Assembly (NCBI RefSeq): GCF_040702995.1
Contig: NZ_CP159992.1
Location: 5,919,001 to 5,983,000, forward strand
Origin: Paenibacillus sp. AN1007
GTDB lineage: Bacteria; Bacillota; Bacilli; Paenibacillales; Paenibacillaceae
Length of the DNA: 64,000 nt
Direction of reading: 5' to 3'
Positions 1-9,126 of the stretch are shown here, in pieces; position 1 is the first letter of the stretch, and each line of letters begins with the position of its first letter. Under the pieces are notes generated by a model. It had not been told where the DNA came from. It ran no database searches and was given only the letters and a program-made list of their open reading frames with translations. The position numbers and the translations under genes were made by a program.

Positions 1-628
1 TGCTCACGAAATTCGTAATCCGGTGACCGTGGTGCGGGGGTTCCTGCAGCTCTATCGGGAGAATCCTGCGTTTAACGCTTCGGATAAATCGAAGTTTGCG
101 CTAATGATAGACGAGCTGAATACGGTCGAACAGGTAACGTCTCAATTCCTGAATATCGCCAAACCAAACCATGAGATGATTCCCGAGAGGGTGGATGTAC
201 AGGATGTGCTTGAAGGGGTTGCCAGTCTGCTGGGTTCTTATGCGACATTATCCAACAAACATATAGATATTCAGGTCGGCGAGGGATGCACCATCCTCAT
301 GAATGCGATTGAGTTCAAGCAGGTAATCATTAATCTGATCAAGAATGGCCTCGAGGCCTCGGATGTGGGGGAGATGGTTCTCGTAACCGCAAAACGCGTG
401 AAGCAAACGGTGGAGATCAAGATTAGTGACCAGGGCTGCGGCATGACTGAGGAAGAAGTGAAGGCTCTCGGGACACCGTTTTATTCACTAAAAACGAATG
501 GTACCGGACTTGGACTGATGATCTGTTTCAACATCGTGGAGAAGGCTCTCGGAACGATTAAGTATCAGAGTGAGAAGGGAAAAGGGACTACGGTGACTCT
601 AACGTTTCCGGCAGCAGACCGCAGCTAA
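1..628 (+). CDS. Sensor histidine kinase, C-terminal part (sporulation-kinase-like), 5' end outside window
   Basis: The reading frame is open from base 2 and ends at TAA 626-628, so only the catalytic core is present. The first visible residues AHEIRNPVT form the H-box, with the phospho-acceptor histidine at bases 5-7. The HATPase_c domain follows, with an N-box (NLIKNGLEAS), a G1 box (DQGCGM) and a G2 box (GTGLGL). This order (HisKA then HATPase_c, no receiver) and the AHEIRNP/GFLQL wording are typical of the PAS-HisKA sporulation kinases of Bacillales (KinA/KinE type) that feed the Spo0 phosphorelay. The sensor part is missing, so the signal cannot be inferred. A strong terminator follows at 715-740. 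Confidence 0.85.
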   Translation, partial: AHEIRNPVTVVRGFLQLYRENPAFNASDKSKFALMIDELNTVEQVTSQFLNIAKPNHEMIPERVDVQDVLEGVASLLGSYATLSNKHIDIQVGEGCTILMNAIEFKQVIINLIKNGLEASDVGEMVLVTAKRVKQTVEIKISDQGCGMTEEEVKALGTPFYSLKTNGTGLGLMICFNIVEKALGTIKYQSEKGKGTTVTLTFPAADRS

Positions 629-714
629 AGGGCACGGAGAGTTGTCGATTCCCTGTGAAGAGGAATAAATAAAAGAAGAGTATGAGTATAAATAGATTTA
701 AAAAGTGAGTTAAG

Positions 715-740
715 AAAGGCTGCCGAGGGGCAGCCTTTTT
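715..740 (+). terminator. Rho-independent terminator between convergent genes
   Basis: A perfect 10-bp stem AAAGGCTGCC / GGCAGCCTTT with a GAGG loop is followed by T residues. It lies between the convergent kinase and aldo/keto reductase genes. The A/T flanks on both sides mean it could act in both directions. Confidence 0.85.
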
Positions 741-774
741 CCTGTTCTTATTCACCATCTTAATCAGCTCTGAC

Positions 775-1758
775 TCAGGGGAACGAAGGATAACGCTCGC
801 CGGCTGCAAACCCTTTTGGCGAGATGTGTTCGATCTCGGCCAGTTCTTCCGGCGTGATCATTACCTGCAATGCACCGAGGTTCTCCTGCAGCCGATCCAG
901 ACGTTTCGTACCAGGAATAGGCACAATCTGCTCCCCCTGCGCCAGGAGCCAGGCTAGAGCCAATTGAGGCGTAGTGCAGCCTTTTCGTGCGGCAAGCTGT
1001 TCAATCAGCCGAACGACTTCCAGATTTTTATTGAAATTATCCCCTTGGAAACGAGGAAAGAAACGGCGGTAATCATCCGCAGGAAGATCATCAAATGTCC
1101 GAATCTGTCCAGTCAGGAATCCGCGTCCCAAGGGGCTGTAGGGTACAAAACCGATACCCAGTTCATCCAGCACAGGCAGTACCTCATCTTCTACTTCGCG
1201 GCTCCATAGCGAGTATTCTGTTTCTACCGCTGTGATGGGATGAATGGCATGTGCCCGCCGGATCTGATCCGCCGCTGTTTCTGAAAGACCAAGAAAGCGG
1301 ACTTTACCCTCCTGCACAAGTTGAGCCATAGCGCCGACGGTCTCTTCAATGGGGATGTCTGGATCAACACGATGCTGATAGTACAGGTCGATGTAATCCG
1401 TGCCCAGTTGAAGCAGGCTGGAATCGATTGATTTTTTGACATACGCCGGGTGTCCGAGTACTTTCATGGTTGGAGATACAATGCCGAATTTGGTCGCCAG
1501 AATGGCTTGATCACGGCGGCCTTTCAGAGCTCGGCCAACCAGCTGCTCGTTACCTCCGAACCGTCCTTGCTGCATGAAATGTTCACCATATATATCAGCT
1601 GTGTCGAACAAGGTAACTCCCTGATCCAGTGCACCATGGATCGTGCGTATCGAATCCTCGTTATCAGGCATCATCATGGTACCAAGTCCCAGTGCGGATA
1701 CCTCAAGTCCAAGTGAACCTAACTTCCTTTTCACCACTCCATTATTAAACTCCATCAT
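775..1758 (-). CDS. Aldo/keto reductase
   Basis: This 327-residue NADPH-dependent oxidoreductase of the aldo/keto reductase superfamily has about the usual family length. The catalytic tetrad is visible: Asp and Tyr in DTADIYG, Lys in ATKFG, and His in YYQHRVD. The C-terminal cofactor-binding segment PIPGTKRLDRLQENLGAL is typical. The start is the first of two ATG codons (1758 and 1755), with AGAGG about 6 nt upstream on the minus strand. It sits downstream of, and on the same strand as, the MmyB-type regulator at 1978-2832, an arrangement suggesting that regulator controls it. The substrate is not predictable; small aldehydes or quinones are common in this family. Confidence 0.9.
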   Translation of the reverse strand: MMEFNNGVVKRKLGSLGLEVSALGLGTMMMPDNEDSIRTIHGALDQGVTLFDTADIYGEHFMQQGRFGGNEQLVGRALKGRRDQAILATKFGIVSPTMKVLGHPAYVKKSIDSSLLQLGTDYIDLYYQHRVDPDIPIEETVGAMAQLVQEGKVRFLGLSETAADQIRRAHAIHPITAVETEYSLWSREVEDEVLPVLDELGIGFVPYSPLGRGFLTGQIRTFDDLPADDYRRFFPRFQGDNFNKNLEVVRLIEQLAARKGCTTPQLALAWLLAQGEQIVPIPGTKRLDRLQENLGALQVMITPEELAEIEHISPKGFAAGERYPSFP

Positions 1759-1977
1759 ATTGTTCCTCTTTTCCGCAAATTAGAGAATATAGACCTTTCA
1801 TTGTTACGCTAAGGTATGATCCTATTTTAATTCAGCAAGCTTGCCCCAACCACAGCATGCCTATGCTGGTAACGGCAGTACCAGGATGAGGTATTATTTC
1901 GGTTGTCTTGTATAGAACTACGGTGGTAAATGAAGTGTAGATCAATCAATTTGTGAAAGAAGAGGGGCAAGCAAAGT

Positions 1978-2832
1978 TTATGATTCCTGTTTCTTGACTG
2001 GAGAATAGATGCACAGATGCAGATCTGGATGGTCGAGGGTGAAGGATAGAGATTTAATCTCGTATACATTTACTTGCTCTTGGCCTGGAGGTTGGTAGAA
2101 CACACGCGTAACCCTCTTAGCCTCTACTTGGTGCAGCTTCCATAACGATGCAAATTCAGGACTTTCTTTGGAAAGGTTGTCTACAAACCGGGGGAACCAC
2201 GGATCATGTGCATATTTATCATAAGAGGTACGGAATATGGCAGCGGAATGTGCCGCCATCTCCTCCCAATTGATAAGTCGAACGCGCATTTCCGGATCTG
2301 TAAATAGGCTGGACATCATGTTTCGTTGTTCTGGAGCACGTGAAGTGAAGTCCATTACGTATTTGTCGACAGCGGTGTTCCAGGCCAGCAGCTCGGCACG
2401 GCCATTCGTGATGAACGCGGGAAAAGCCATCTGATTCACAATATCCCACCAAGATTGAGAGATTTCCGAGGTGATTAGCGGCGCCATCTCAGGTTCATTA
2501 CCATTCCATAGACCGAGCAGATGAGTGTGCTCGTCGGGGGACAACTGGAGTGCCCGACCGATGCTCTCGATAACTTCTCGGGAGACTGCTGCCTCTCGCC
2601 CCTGTTCCAAAAACGTATAATAGGTTGCGCTAACCCCTGCCAGTATGGCAACTTCTTCTCGGCGTAACCCCGGTGTTCGGCGCTGCCCATGAGTCTTGGC
2701 GAATCCTGCTTGCTCGGGTTGAAGCCTTGCGCGTCGAGATTTCAGATAATCTCCCAAGGTTTTGGCACGCATGCTGTTTAAGTCCACAGGTGACAGATGG
2801 GCTGGTTGTGATAGGCTGTTCATATCAACCAT
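1978..2832 (-). CDS. XRE-family transcriptional regulator with MmyB-like ligand-binding domain
   Basis: This 284-residue protein has an N-terminal XRE helix-turn-helix (about residues 28-100; RRTPGLRREEVAILAGVSATYYTFLEQG) followed by an MmyB-type C-terminal domain (about 110-275) of the kind named after the Streptomyces methylenomycin regulator. Members often sit beside oxidoreductase genes and control them; here the aldo/keto reductase lies downstream on the same strand. The ATG at 2832 is preceded by AGGAGGTGAT, an almost ideal ribosome-binding site, which fixes the start. The effector is unknown; fatty-acid-like ligands have been proposed for the MmyB fold. Confidence 0.88.
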   Translation of the reverse strand: MVDMNSLSQPAHLSPVDLNSMRAKTLGDYLKSRRARLQPEQAGFAKTHGQRRTPGLRREEVAILAGVSATYYTFLEQGREAAVSREVIESIGRALQLSPDEHTHLLGLWNGNEPEMAPLITSEISQSWWDIVNQMAFPAFITNGRAELLAWNTAVDKYVMDFTSRAPEQRNMMSSLFTDPEMRVRLINWEEMAAHSAAIFRTSYDKYAHDPWFPRFVDNLSKESPEFASLWKLHQVEAKRVTRVFYQPPGQEQVNVYEIKSLSFTLDHPDLHLCIYSPVKKQES

Positions 2833-3059
2833 GACGAGATCACCTCCTGGGCTTTTTTATCCTAAATTATATTGCTTGTGATATACGTAAATCTTTACGG
2901 AACTTACCGTATCCGTACGATATATGTTACTCCGTGTCCCAGCTATTATATCACTACTGTATCCATTGCTGCTGGCTCACGGCGTTTTCTGCGTTTACAG
3001 AATAGAGTAAGCATAAAGGCAAGGAAGTGAGGAAAATAGGAGTGCGAGCATGGGTATGT

Positions 3060-4160
3060 TTATTCAATCTCTATCTCCTTCACCGTCTCGCCCTCCACCA
3101 GCTCAGGCTGATAGTAGGTTTGATGGGGGAGATCTTTCTTCCCCTGCAGCTTGCGAATGACCCAATCGGCAGCGTCGCATCCCATCTGCTCTTGAGGATG
3201 CGTGAGTGTGGTGAGTCTGATATTGGCATTTTTGGCGATGTAGGAATTGTCCTGACCAATAATGGATAACTCATCCGGGATTGAAATGCCGAGCTGGCGA
3301 CAGGCATGCACTACCTCTAACCCAACCTCGTCGTTGTAACAGACAATTGCGGTGAGTGCATCCCGATTTTCTTGCAGATAGGCTGTCACGTTTGCAGACA
3401 GATCAGCCTTTGATGCGGTATCAAACGAGAGCACATGCTCGGGATAGAACCTCAGTTTTGCTTCCCCCAGTGCCTTGATGTATCCCTTCATCCGGTACTT
3501 GCCCTGCAGATCATCCATTTTGGCAATTATCCCAATCTGGGTGTGGCCTTTGGAGATTAACTCTTTAGTGGCGAGATAACTGGACTGTACATCATCCAGA
3601 CAGAAAAAGGGTACCTCTAACTCCTCATAATACGCATTGATCATCGCAAACGGCACATCCTGCTCCTTAAAGGACAGGTAGTATGCAATATTCGGATTAT
3701 ACAGATTGCTTTTGGTCGGTTCCACAATCAAACCATCCACACCATAAGAGAGCATCATTTCAAGCGCCTTTTTCTCTTGTGCCACATCATTATTTGTACT
3801 GGCGAGCAGCAGCGAGTAGTTGTCCTCATTCAGACGACGTTCGATACCGCGAATAATGGATGGGAAAATATAGTCCGAGATATAGGTTGTGATGACCCCA
3901 ATCGTCTTTTTGGAAGGGTTACCACCTGTTCGCGATCGGTACAGATTGCTGACATAGGTGCCCGAACCTTTTTCGCTGCGTAAAAATCCCTCGTTGGATA
4001 ATTCCAAAATGGCCTTACGAACCGTCTGACGGCTCACGTTATACCTCTCCTGCAAGGCTGATTCGGTGGGGATTTGCTCGCCGATGCTGTACGTTCCCGA
4101 CAGGATATGACTCTTTATATCATCAATAATGACTTGGTATTTAGGTCTCAATTCGTCCAC
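3060..4160 (-). CDS. araR: AraR-type arabinose repressor (GntR HTH + LacI-like sensor domain)
   Basis: This 366-residue protein has a GntR winged helix-turn-helix at residues 5-75 (ILSGTYSIGEQIPTESALQE, then VSRQTVRKAI and the RSEKGSGTYV wing). A periplasmic-binding-protein/LacI-like sensor domain occupies about residues 85-360. That fusion is the hallmark of AraR, which releases DNA on binding L-arabinose. It is divergent from the ara catabolic genes, and two perfect TGTACGTACA palindromes lie in the shared intergenic region, one near its own 5' end, so repression of both directions including autoregulation is likely. The start is GTG (4160) with only a weak purine-rich stretch upstream, so the exact start is uncertain. 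Confidence 0.9.
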   Translation of the reverse strand: MDELRPKYQVIIDDIKSHILSGTYSIGEQIPTESALQERYNVSRQTVRKAILELSNEGFLRSEKGSGTYVSNLYRSRTGGNPSKKTIGVITTYISDYIFPSIIRGIERRLNEDNYSLLLASTNNDVAQEKKALEMMLSYGVDGLIVEPTKSNLYNPNIAYYLSFKEQDVPFAMINAYYEELEVPFFCLDDVQSSYLATKELISKGHTQIGIIAKMDDLQGKYRMKGYIKALGEAKLRFYPEHVLSFDTASKADLSANVTAYLQENRDALTAIVCYNDEVGLEVVHACRQLGISIPDELSIIGQDNSYIAKNANIRLTTLTHPQEQMGCDAADWVIRKLQGKKDLPHQTYYQPELVEGETVKEIEIE

Positions 4161-4295
4161 TTCTTTCGTTGTAACTTCTATATAAAAAATTGAATTACAG
4201 GTCGTTCGTGCATTGCAACTCGATGATAGAGTAACCTTCTATATTATTCAATCCATAGTATTTCAGTATACAAATTATTAAATCAGTGATTAAGT

Positions 4296-4305
4296 TGTAC
4301 GTACA
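4296..4305. promoter_or_regulatory. AraR operator 1 (TGTACGTACA palindrome)
   Basis: A perfect 10-bp palindrome in the context TTGTACGTACAT. It matches the core of the known Bacillus AraR operator (ATTTGTACGTAC type). It lies about 135 bp from the araR start and could serve autoregulation or DNA looping with the operator at 4497. A degenerate third copy (TTGCGTACAG) occurs near 4360. Confidence 0.75.
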
Positions 4306-4488
4306 TATTCTAGCATGGTTTGCTTTGCTTGCAAGAGAAACCGTACATTTTGTTAAATGTTGCGTACAGCTGGCTTCAATTTTGCCAAATTGAATGTTAC
4401 TTTTTGAAGGTAGAACAATTGAAAATACGTTGATATTACTGAATATTTCTCAAAAGTAGTTCTTTGTTAGTATAACTTTGATATCTCA

Positions 4489-4517
4489 TTGACAAATGTA
4501 CGTACAAAAAATATACT
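4489..4517 (+). promoter_or_regulatory. Sigma-A promoter of the ara operon with embedded AraR operator 2
   Basis: TTGACA (4489-4494), an exact 17-nt spacer and TATACT (4512-4517) form a near-consensus vegetative promoter pointing into the ribulokinase gene. The spacer contains the palindrome TGTACGTACA (4497-4506), flanked by A-rich sequence as in Bacillus AraR operators. Bound AraR would block RNA polymerase directly. The two operator centres are 201 bp apart, compatible with looping. Confidence 0.85.
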
Positions 4518-4665
4518 AAGGCTGTCAGTACAGGAAAGCGCATTCTTGGAATGTTGGAATAGATTAGAGCCATTAACGGAAGTGGAACTGCACATGGTTG
4601 TGTGTGGACTGGAATAGATGCCATTCCTCGGACGTAGATGGCGACCAGAGAGGGGAAATGCGGAA

Positions 4666-6285
4666 GTGACGAGTCATGTGGATGTGAAAGAAGCTATTGC
4701 TAAGGGCGCAACCTCACTTGGGATTGAGCTTGGATCAACACGCATTAAAGCGGTATTGATTGATGAGCATTTCGAGACGATTGCCTCCGGCAGTTACGAG
4801 TGGGAGAACCTGCTAAAGGACGGCTATTGGACGTACAATCAGGAGGATATCATCACGGGTTTGCAGACAGCGTACCGCGAGTTAAAGCAGGATGTGCAGC
4901 AGAAGTATGGTGTACCGCTGGCGACCGTAGGTTCAATCGGATTCTCTGCGATGATGCACGGATATATTGCGCTGGATCAAGCGGGGGGAATGCTCGTGCC
5001 GTTTCGTACATGGCGTAACTCTACGACGGGTGCGGCTGCACGCGAGCTGACAGAGCTGCTGCAGTTCAATATTCCGGAGCGCTGGAGCATTGCGCATCTG
5101 TATCAGGCAGTTCTGAACGGAGAACAGCATGTGCCTCAGATTGATTACCTGACCACACTGGCGGGTTACATCCACTGGCTGTTGACAGGGAATAAAGCGA
5201 TTGGGATCGGCGATGCATCGGGGATGTTCCCGATTGACGAGACAACGCATAATTATCATCCGGCGATGATTAAACAGTTTAATGACCATATTGCTGGTAA
5301 AGGGTACCCATGGAAGGTCGAGGATCTGCTGCCTAAAGTGTACCTCGCTGGAGAACATGCAGGTGCATTGACCGAAGAAGGAGCGAAATTGCTCGATCCA
5401 TCAGGAGAACTGGCATCCGGTATTCCACTGTGTGCACCAGAAGGTGATGCAGGAACGGGGATGGTTGCCACCAATAGCGTTCGAAAGCGTACAGGGAATA
5501 TCTCAGTGGGCACCTCCGTCTTTGCGATGATTGTACTGGAGAAGGAGCTGTCCAGCGTATACCCCGAGATTGATATGGTAACTACGCCGGATGGCAGTCC
5601 GGTCGGCATGGTGCATGCCAACAACTGCTCCAGTGACCTCAATGCATGGATCGGATTGTTCCGCGAATTCGCTCAGGCGATGGGCATAGAGGCTGATTCC
5701 GGCAAGCTGTTCAGTGTGCTGTTTAACAAGGCGCTTGAAGCCGACCCGGATGGGGGCGGATTACTCAGCTACGGGTATTACTCTGGCGAAAATATTACAG
5801 GTCTGGAGCATGGACGTCCGTTATTCGTGCGCTCACCTGAAAGCAAGTTTAACCTGGCGAATTTCATGCGCACACACCTGTTCAGTGCGTTTGGCGCACT
5901 CAAGATTGGCATGGATATCTTGACCGAGAAGGAGCAGGTGGCGATCGACAGCATTTTGGCACATGGCGGTCTGTTTAAGACACCTGTGGTGGGACAGCGA
6001 ATCGTAGCTGCGGCCATGAATGTTCCTGTATCCGTCATGTCTACCGCAGGTGAAGGCGGAGCATGGGGAATGGCCTTACTGGCTTCATACCTGATTAATC
6101 AGGGTGAGCAGGAAACGCTGGACGTTTTCCTGGAGCAAAAGGTGTTCAAGGATGTCGAAGGGGTCGAAGTGGCACCGGAATCAGCAGATGTAAAGGGCTT
6201 TGAAGCATTTATCGAACGCTACCGGAGCGGACTTGCCATTGAGCACGCCGCCGTAGAGCACTTGGTAGAGAACGGAGGAAACTAA
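4666..6285 (+). CDS. araB: Ribulokinase-like FGGY carbohydrate kinase
   Basis: This FGGY-family sugar kinase is expected to phosphorylate L-ribulose in arabinose catabolism. The N-terminal ATPase phosphate-1 motif is visible (SLGIELGSTRIKAVLIDE), and the C-terminal FGGY_C region contains the conserved STAGEGGAWGMALLASYL. The sequence is not the classic AraB (VGVDYGTES type); the role assignment rests on its place between araR and araD. The frame is open from ATG 4618, but those first 16 codons look unlike a kinase. GTG 4666, preceded by AGAGGGG 11 nt upstream, gives a more plausible 539-residue protein. GGAGGAAAC near its 3' end serves as the ribosome site for araD, which starts 3 nt later. 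Confidence 0.85.
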   Translation: MTSHVDVKEAIAKGATSLGIELGSTRIKAVLIDEHFETIASGSYEWENLLKDGYWTYNQEDIITGLQTAYRELKQDVQQKYGVPLATVGSIGFSAMMHGYIALDQAGGMLVPFRTWRNSTTGAAARELTELLQFNIPERWSIAHLYQAVLNGEQHVPQIDYLTTLAGYIHWLLTGNKAIGIGDASGMFPIDETTHNYHPAMIKQFNDHIAGKGYPWKVEDLLPKVYLAGEHAGALTEEGAKLLDPSGELASGIPLCAPEGDAGTGMVATNSVRKRTGNISVGTSVFAMIVLEKELSSVYPEIDMVTTPDGSPVGMVHANNCSSDLNAWIGLFREFAQAMGIEADSGKLFSVLFNKALEADPDGGGLLSYGYYSGENITGLEHGRPLFVRSPESKFNLANFMRTHLFSAFGALKIGMDILTEKEQVAIDSILAHGGLFKTPVVGQRIVAAAMNVPVSVMSTAGEGGAWGMALLASYLINQGEQETLDVFLEQKVFKDVEGVEVAPESADVKGFEAFIERYRSGLAIEHAAVEHLVENGGN

Positions 6286-6287
6286 AC

Positions 6288-6983
6288 ATGTTAGAACAGC
6301 TAAAACAAGAAGTATTCGAAGCCAATCTGGAGCTGCCTAAGCACGGTTTGGTGAAGTTCACTTGGGGGAATGTCAGCGCGATTGATCGGGAAAGCGGTCT
6401 GTTCGTCATTAAACCAAGTGGAGTCGACTATGAAAAAATGAAAGCCAGTGACATGGTTGTCGTCGATCTCGACGGTAACGTGGTCGAAGGGGAGATGAGA
6501 CCTTCCTCGGACACTGCAACCCATGCCGTCCTATACAAACATTACAAGGAAATCGGCGGCATTGTGCATACGCATTCCACATGGGCAACCATCTGGGCGC
6601 AGGCAGGCCTGGACGTACCTGTCATGGGGACGACTCACGCCGATACGTTCTACGGAGCCGTGCCGTGTGCACGTTTCCTGAACCAGGATGAGATCGATCG
6701 CGGATACGAAGCGGAGACAGGTCGCGTAATCATTGAAACGTTCGAGCAGCGTGGACTGGATGTGATGGCGATTCCGGCAGTGCTCCTGCATGGTCATGCA
6801 CCGTTTACATGGGGCAAAGACGCCAAGTCGGCTGTGGTGAACAGCGTCGTGCTGGAGGAAGTGTGCAAAATGAACCTGTACGCCCGCCAATTGAACAACT
6901 TTGCCAAAGAACTGCCGCAAGGTATTTTGGATAAACACTACCTGCGCAAACACGGCAAGGACGCCTACTACGGCCAGAAGTAA
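6288..6983 (+). CDS. araD: L-ribulose-5-phosphate 4-epimerase
   Basis: This 231-residue class II aldolase-fold enzyme converts L-ribulose-5-phosphate to D-xylulose-5-phosphate, feeding the pentose phosphate pathway. Family signatures are present: TWGNVSAIDRESGLFVIKPSGVDY at residues 26-49 and the zinc-binding HTHSTWAT near residues 95-102, with the distal His in LLHGHAPFTWG. Length matches AraD of E. coli and B. subtilis (about 230). It starts at ATG 6288 just behind GGAGGAAAC and is surely co-transcribed with the upstream kinase. It is followed not by araA directly but by 456 bp of tandem repeat. Confidence 0.95.
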   Translation: MLEQLKQEVFEANLELPKHGLVKFTWGNVSAIDRESGLFVIKPSGVDYEKMKASDMVVVDLDGNVVEGEMRPSSDTATHAVLYKHYKEIGGIVHTHSTWATIWAQAGLDVPVMGTTHADTFYGAVPCARFLNQDEIDRGYEAETGRVIIETFEQRGLDVMAIPAVLLHGHAPFTWGKDAKSAVVNSVVLEEVCKMNLYARQLNNFAKELPQGILDKHYLRKHGKDAYYGQK

Positions 6984-7008
6984 TCTGGAACTGTAGAGGT
7001 TGCGATGT

Positions 7009-7410
7009 TGCAATCGGAGTGACCTGGTGTAACTACCCTGCCCAACCCGCAGTTGAATAACCTTTTTACACCATTAACAGAGCAGACAGAAGAAAGCTGT
7101 AGAAGCGGAGCGTTCACCTTTATCACCGGATTTCCCCCTTAAGAGGGGAATGGAAAGGAATCCGATGATAACCAGCGATCGAAAGATGGTACTGCAATCG
7201 TGTCCTGGTGTAACTACCCTGCCCAACCCGCAGTTGAATAACCTTTTTACACCATTAACGGAGAGTGCAGAACCAATCTGAAGAAGCGAAGTGTTCGCGT
7301 TTATCCTCGGATTTCCCCATTAAGAGGGGAAGGAAAAGAAATCCGATGATAACCAGCGATCGAAAGATGGTACTGCAATCGGAGTGCCCCGGTGTAACCA
7401 GCCTATCCAA
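7009..7410 (+). repeat. Tandem structured ~184-bp repeat (two full copies plus a third start) between araD and araA
   Basis: Copy 1 spans 7009-7192 and copy 2 spans 7193-7373; a third copy begins at 7374 (TGCAATCGGAGTG) and fades by about 7410. The copies are nearly identical at both ends and more divergent in the middle. Each can form a stem GGTGTAA/TTACACC (7026-7032 with 7066-7072; 7207-7213 with 7247-7253), with a CTGC/GCAG hairpin inside. A long hairpin follows: in copy 2, TTTATCCTCGGATTTC (7300-7315) pairs with the region 7338-7353, with an inner CCCC/GGGG stem. An ATC-GAAA-GAT mini-hairpin ends the unit. Stops in all frames argue against coding. The third, incomplete copy lacks the partner of GGTGTAA and lies just before the araA ribosome site. 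Confidence 0.85.
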
Positions 7411-7439
7411 CTATAAACTAACGAAATGAGGATGATTCC

Positions 7440-8864
7440 ATGTCAGCAACAGCAGCAAAAGAGTTTTGGTTCGTTGTCGGTTCACAGCATCTGTACGGAG
7501 AAGAAGCACTCGGTGAAGTTAAAGCAAACGCACAGAAAATTACGGATGCCCTGAACGCTAGCGGCGTACTCCCTTACCCGCTTGTGCTGCAGGATTTGGC
7601 TGTAACCGCAGACAAAATTACCAGCATCATGAAAGAAGTGAACTACCGCGATGAAGTAGCGGGTGTAATCACTTGGATGCATACCTTCTCTCCAGCAAAA
7701 ATGTGGATTCGCGGTACGAAGCTGCTGCAAAAGCCGCTTCTTCACCTCGCAACGCAGTATAACGAGAGCATTCCATGGGCAACCATCGACATGGACTTCA
7801 TGAACCTGAACCAAGCGGCACACGGTGACCGTGAGTACGGCTTCATCAATGCTCGCCTGAGAAAACAAAATAAAATTGTTGTGGGATACTGGGAGCGTCC
7901 GGAAGTGCAGCAGCAGGTTGCAGACTGGATGGACGTAGCGGTGGCGTACAACGAAAGCTTTAACATCAAAGTTGCTCGTTTCGGCGACAACATGCGTAAC
8001 GTAGGGGTAACAGAAGGTGATAAAGTCGAAGCTCAAATCCAGTTTGGCTGGACAGTAGACTACTACGGCATTGGCGACCTTGTGGAATACGTGAACGCTG
8101 TAACTGAGCAGGAGATTGATGAATTGATCACGCAGTATGCGGATCTGTATGAATTCGATTATGGCACGAACAGCAAAGAAGCGTGGGAAGCCAGCGTACG
8201 TGTGCAGGCAAGCTATGAAATTGCGATCAAAAAGTTCCTGGATAACGGTGGTTACACGGCTTTCACAACGAACTTCGAAGATCTGCACGGCATGAAGCAG
8301 CTTCCGGGCCTGGCGGTACAACGACTGATGGCTCAAGGCTACGGATTCGCGGGAGAAGGAGACTGGAAAACAGCTGCGCTGGATCGTTTGCTGAAAATTA
8401 TGGCTCACAATGAAAACACGGGCTTCATGGAAGATTACACATATGAAATGGCATCCGGTCAGGAGGCGATTCTGCAATCCCACATGCTTGAGGTTGACCC
8501 GACACTTGCCAGCACAAAACCAAGAATCATCGTCTCCCCACTGGGAATTGGCGATCGTGAAGACCCGGCTCGTCTCGTATTCGACGGCAAAGCTGGAGAA
8601 GGCGTCGTAGTATCCATGGCAGACTTCGGTACACATTATAAATTGCTGATCAACGAAGTATCCGCCTTCGAACCAACCGTTCCTGCACCCAACCTGCCAG
8701 TGGCACGTGTATTGTGGACAGTGAAGCCGAACTTCCAGGACGGGGTTAAAGCCTGGATTGAGAACGGGGGCGGACACCACACGGTTGTATCTCTGAACCT
8801 GACGACAGATCAGATCATCACGTACGCGAAGCTGGTGAACTTGGAGTACGTTGTAATTAAATAG
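7440..8864 (+). CDS. araA: L-arabinose isomerase
   Basis: This 474-residue enzyme converts L-arabinose to L-ribulose, the first step of the pathway. The N-terminus KEFWFVVGSQHLYGEEAL is diagnostic. Conserved metal-binding and active-site regions are present, including TWMHTFSPAKMWIRG, FTTNFEDLHG and the C-terminal GGGHHTV. Length matches the family (about 475-500). The start ATG 7440 is preceded by TGAGGATG. It is the last gene of the ara operon; an ideal terminator follows at 9054-9085. The structured repeat upstream suggests separate post-transcriptional control or mRNA stabilisation of this cistron. Confidence 0.97.
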   Translation: MSATAAKEFWFVVGSQHLYGEEALGEVKANAQKITDALNASGVLPYPLVLQDLAVTADKITSIMKEVNYRDEVAGVITWMHTFSPAKMWIRGTKLLQKPLLHLATQYNESIPWATIDMDFMNLNQAAHGDREYGFINARLRKQNKIVVGYWERPEVQQQVADWMDVAVAYNESFNIKVARFGDNMRNVGVTEGDKVEAQIQFGWTVDYYGIGDLVEYVNAVTEQEIDELITQYADLYEFDYGTNSKEAWEASVRVQASYEIAIKKFLDNGGYTAFTTNFEDLHGMKQLPGLAVQRLMAQGYGFAGEGDWKTAALDRLLKIMAHNENTGFMEDYTYEMASGQEAILQSHMLEVDPTLASTKPRIIVSPLGIGDREDPARLVFDGKAGEGVVVSMADFGTHYKLLINEVSAFEPTVPAPNLPVARVLWTVKPNFQDGVKAWIENGGGHHTVVSLNLTTDQIITYAKLVNLEYVVIK

Positions 8865-9053
8865 GAAAAAGACGCGGATTTATTGGTTTTATACAATCAT
8901 CGTGAATAACGTAACACAAACTGCAGCGGTTGAATTCAAGTTGTATTCCGGCAGTACCTGAAGTATGATCAGAGTATAACGAGATCGGGCTGGAAAGTCA
9001 TATCAGACATCAGCGCGAGCATCTGCTTGCAGTATAAAAAGTGTATTTCCAGA

Positions 9054-9085
9054 GGCCGAGAGATAATCTCGGCCCTTTGTTTTAT
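9054..9085 (+). terminator. Rho-independent terminator after araA
   Basis: A perfect 8-bp stem GGCCGAGA / TCTCGGCC (9054-9061 with 9067-9074) with a 5-nt loop is followed by CTTTGTTTTA. It lies 190 bp after araA and 42 bp before the next gene, closing the ara operon. Confidence 0.9.
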
Positions 9086-9126
9086 TTTGCGGCAGATCGT
9101 TTCATTTCAAAGGAGGTTATTTCATC

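Noticed and set aside
1827..2069. 80-codon minus-strand frame overlapping the 3' end of the MmyB-type regulator
   Set aside because: Cys/His/Ser-rich composition, no ribosome site, and it overlaps a well-supported gene on the same strand in another frame.
7340..7370. Hammerhead-ribozyme-like core (CCGATGA ... GAAA) in the ara repeat
   Set aside because: The conserved CUGAUGA reads CCGAUGA and no stem II can form between the two core boxes, so self-cleavage is unlikely.
7482..8780. 432-codon open frame antisense to araA
   Set aside because: It is a shadow of the codon bias of araA; the peptide is Cys/His/Phe-rich without domains or ribosome site.
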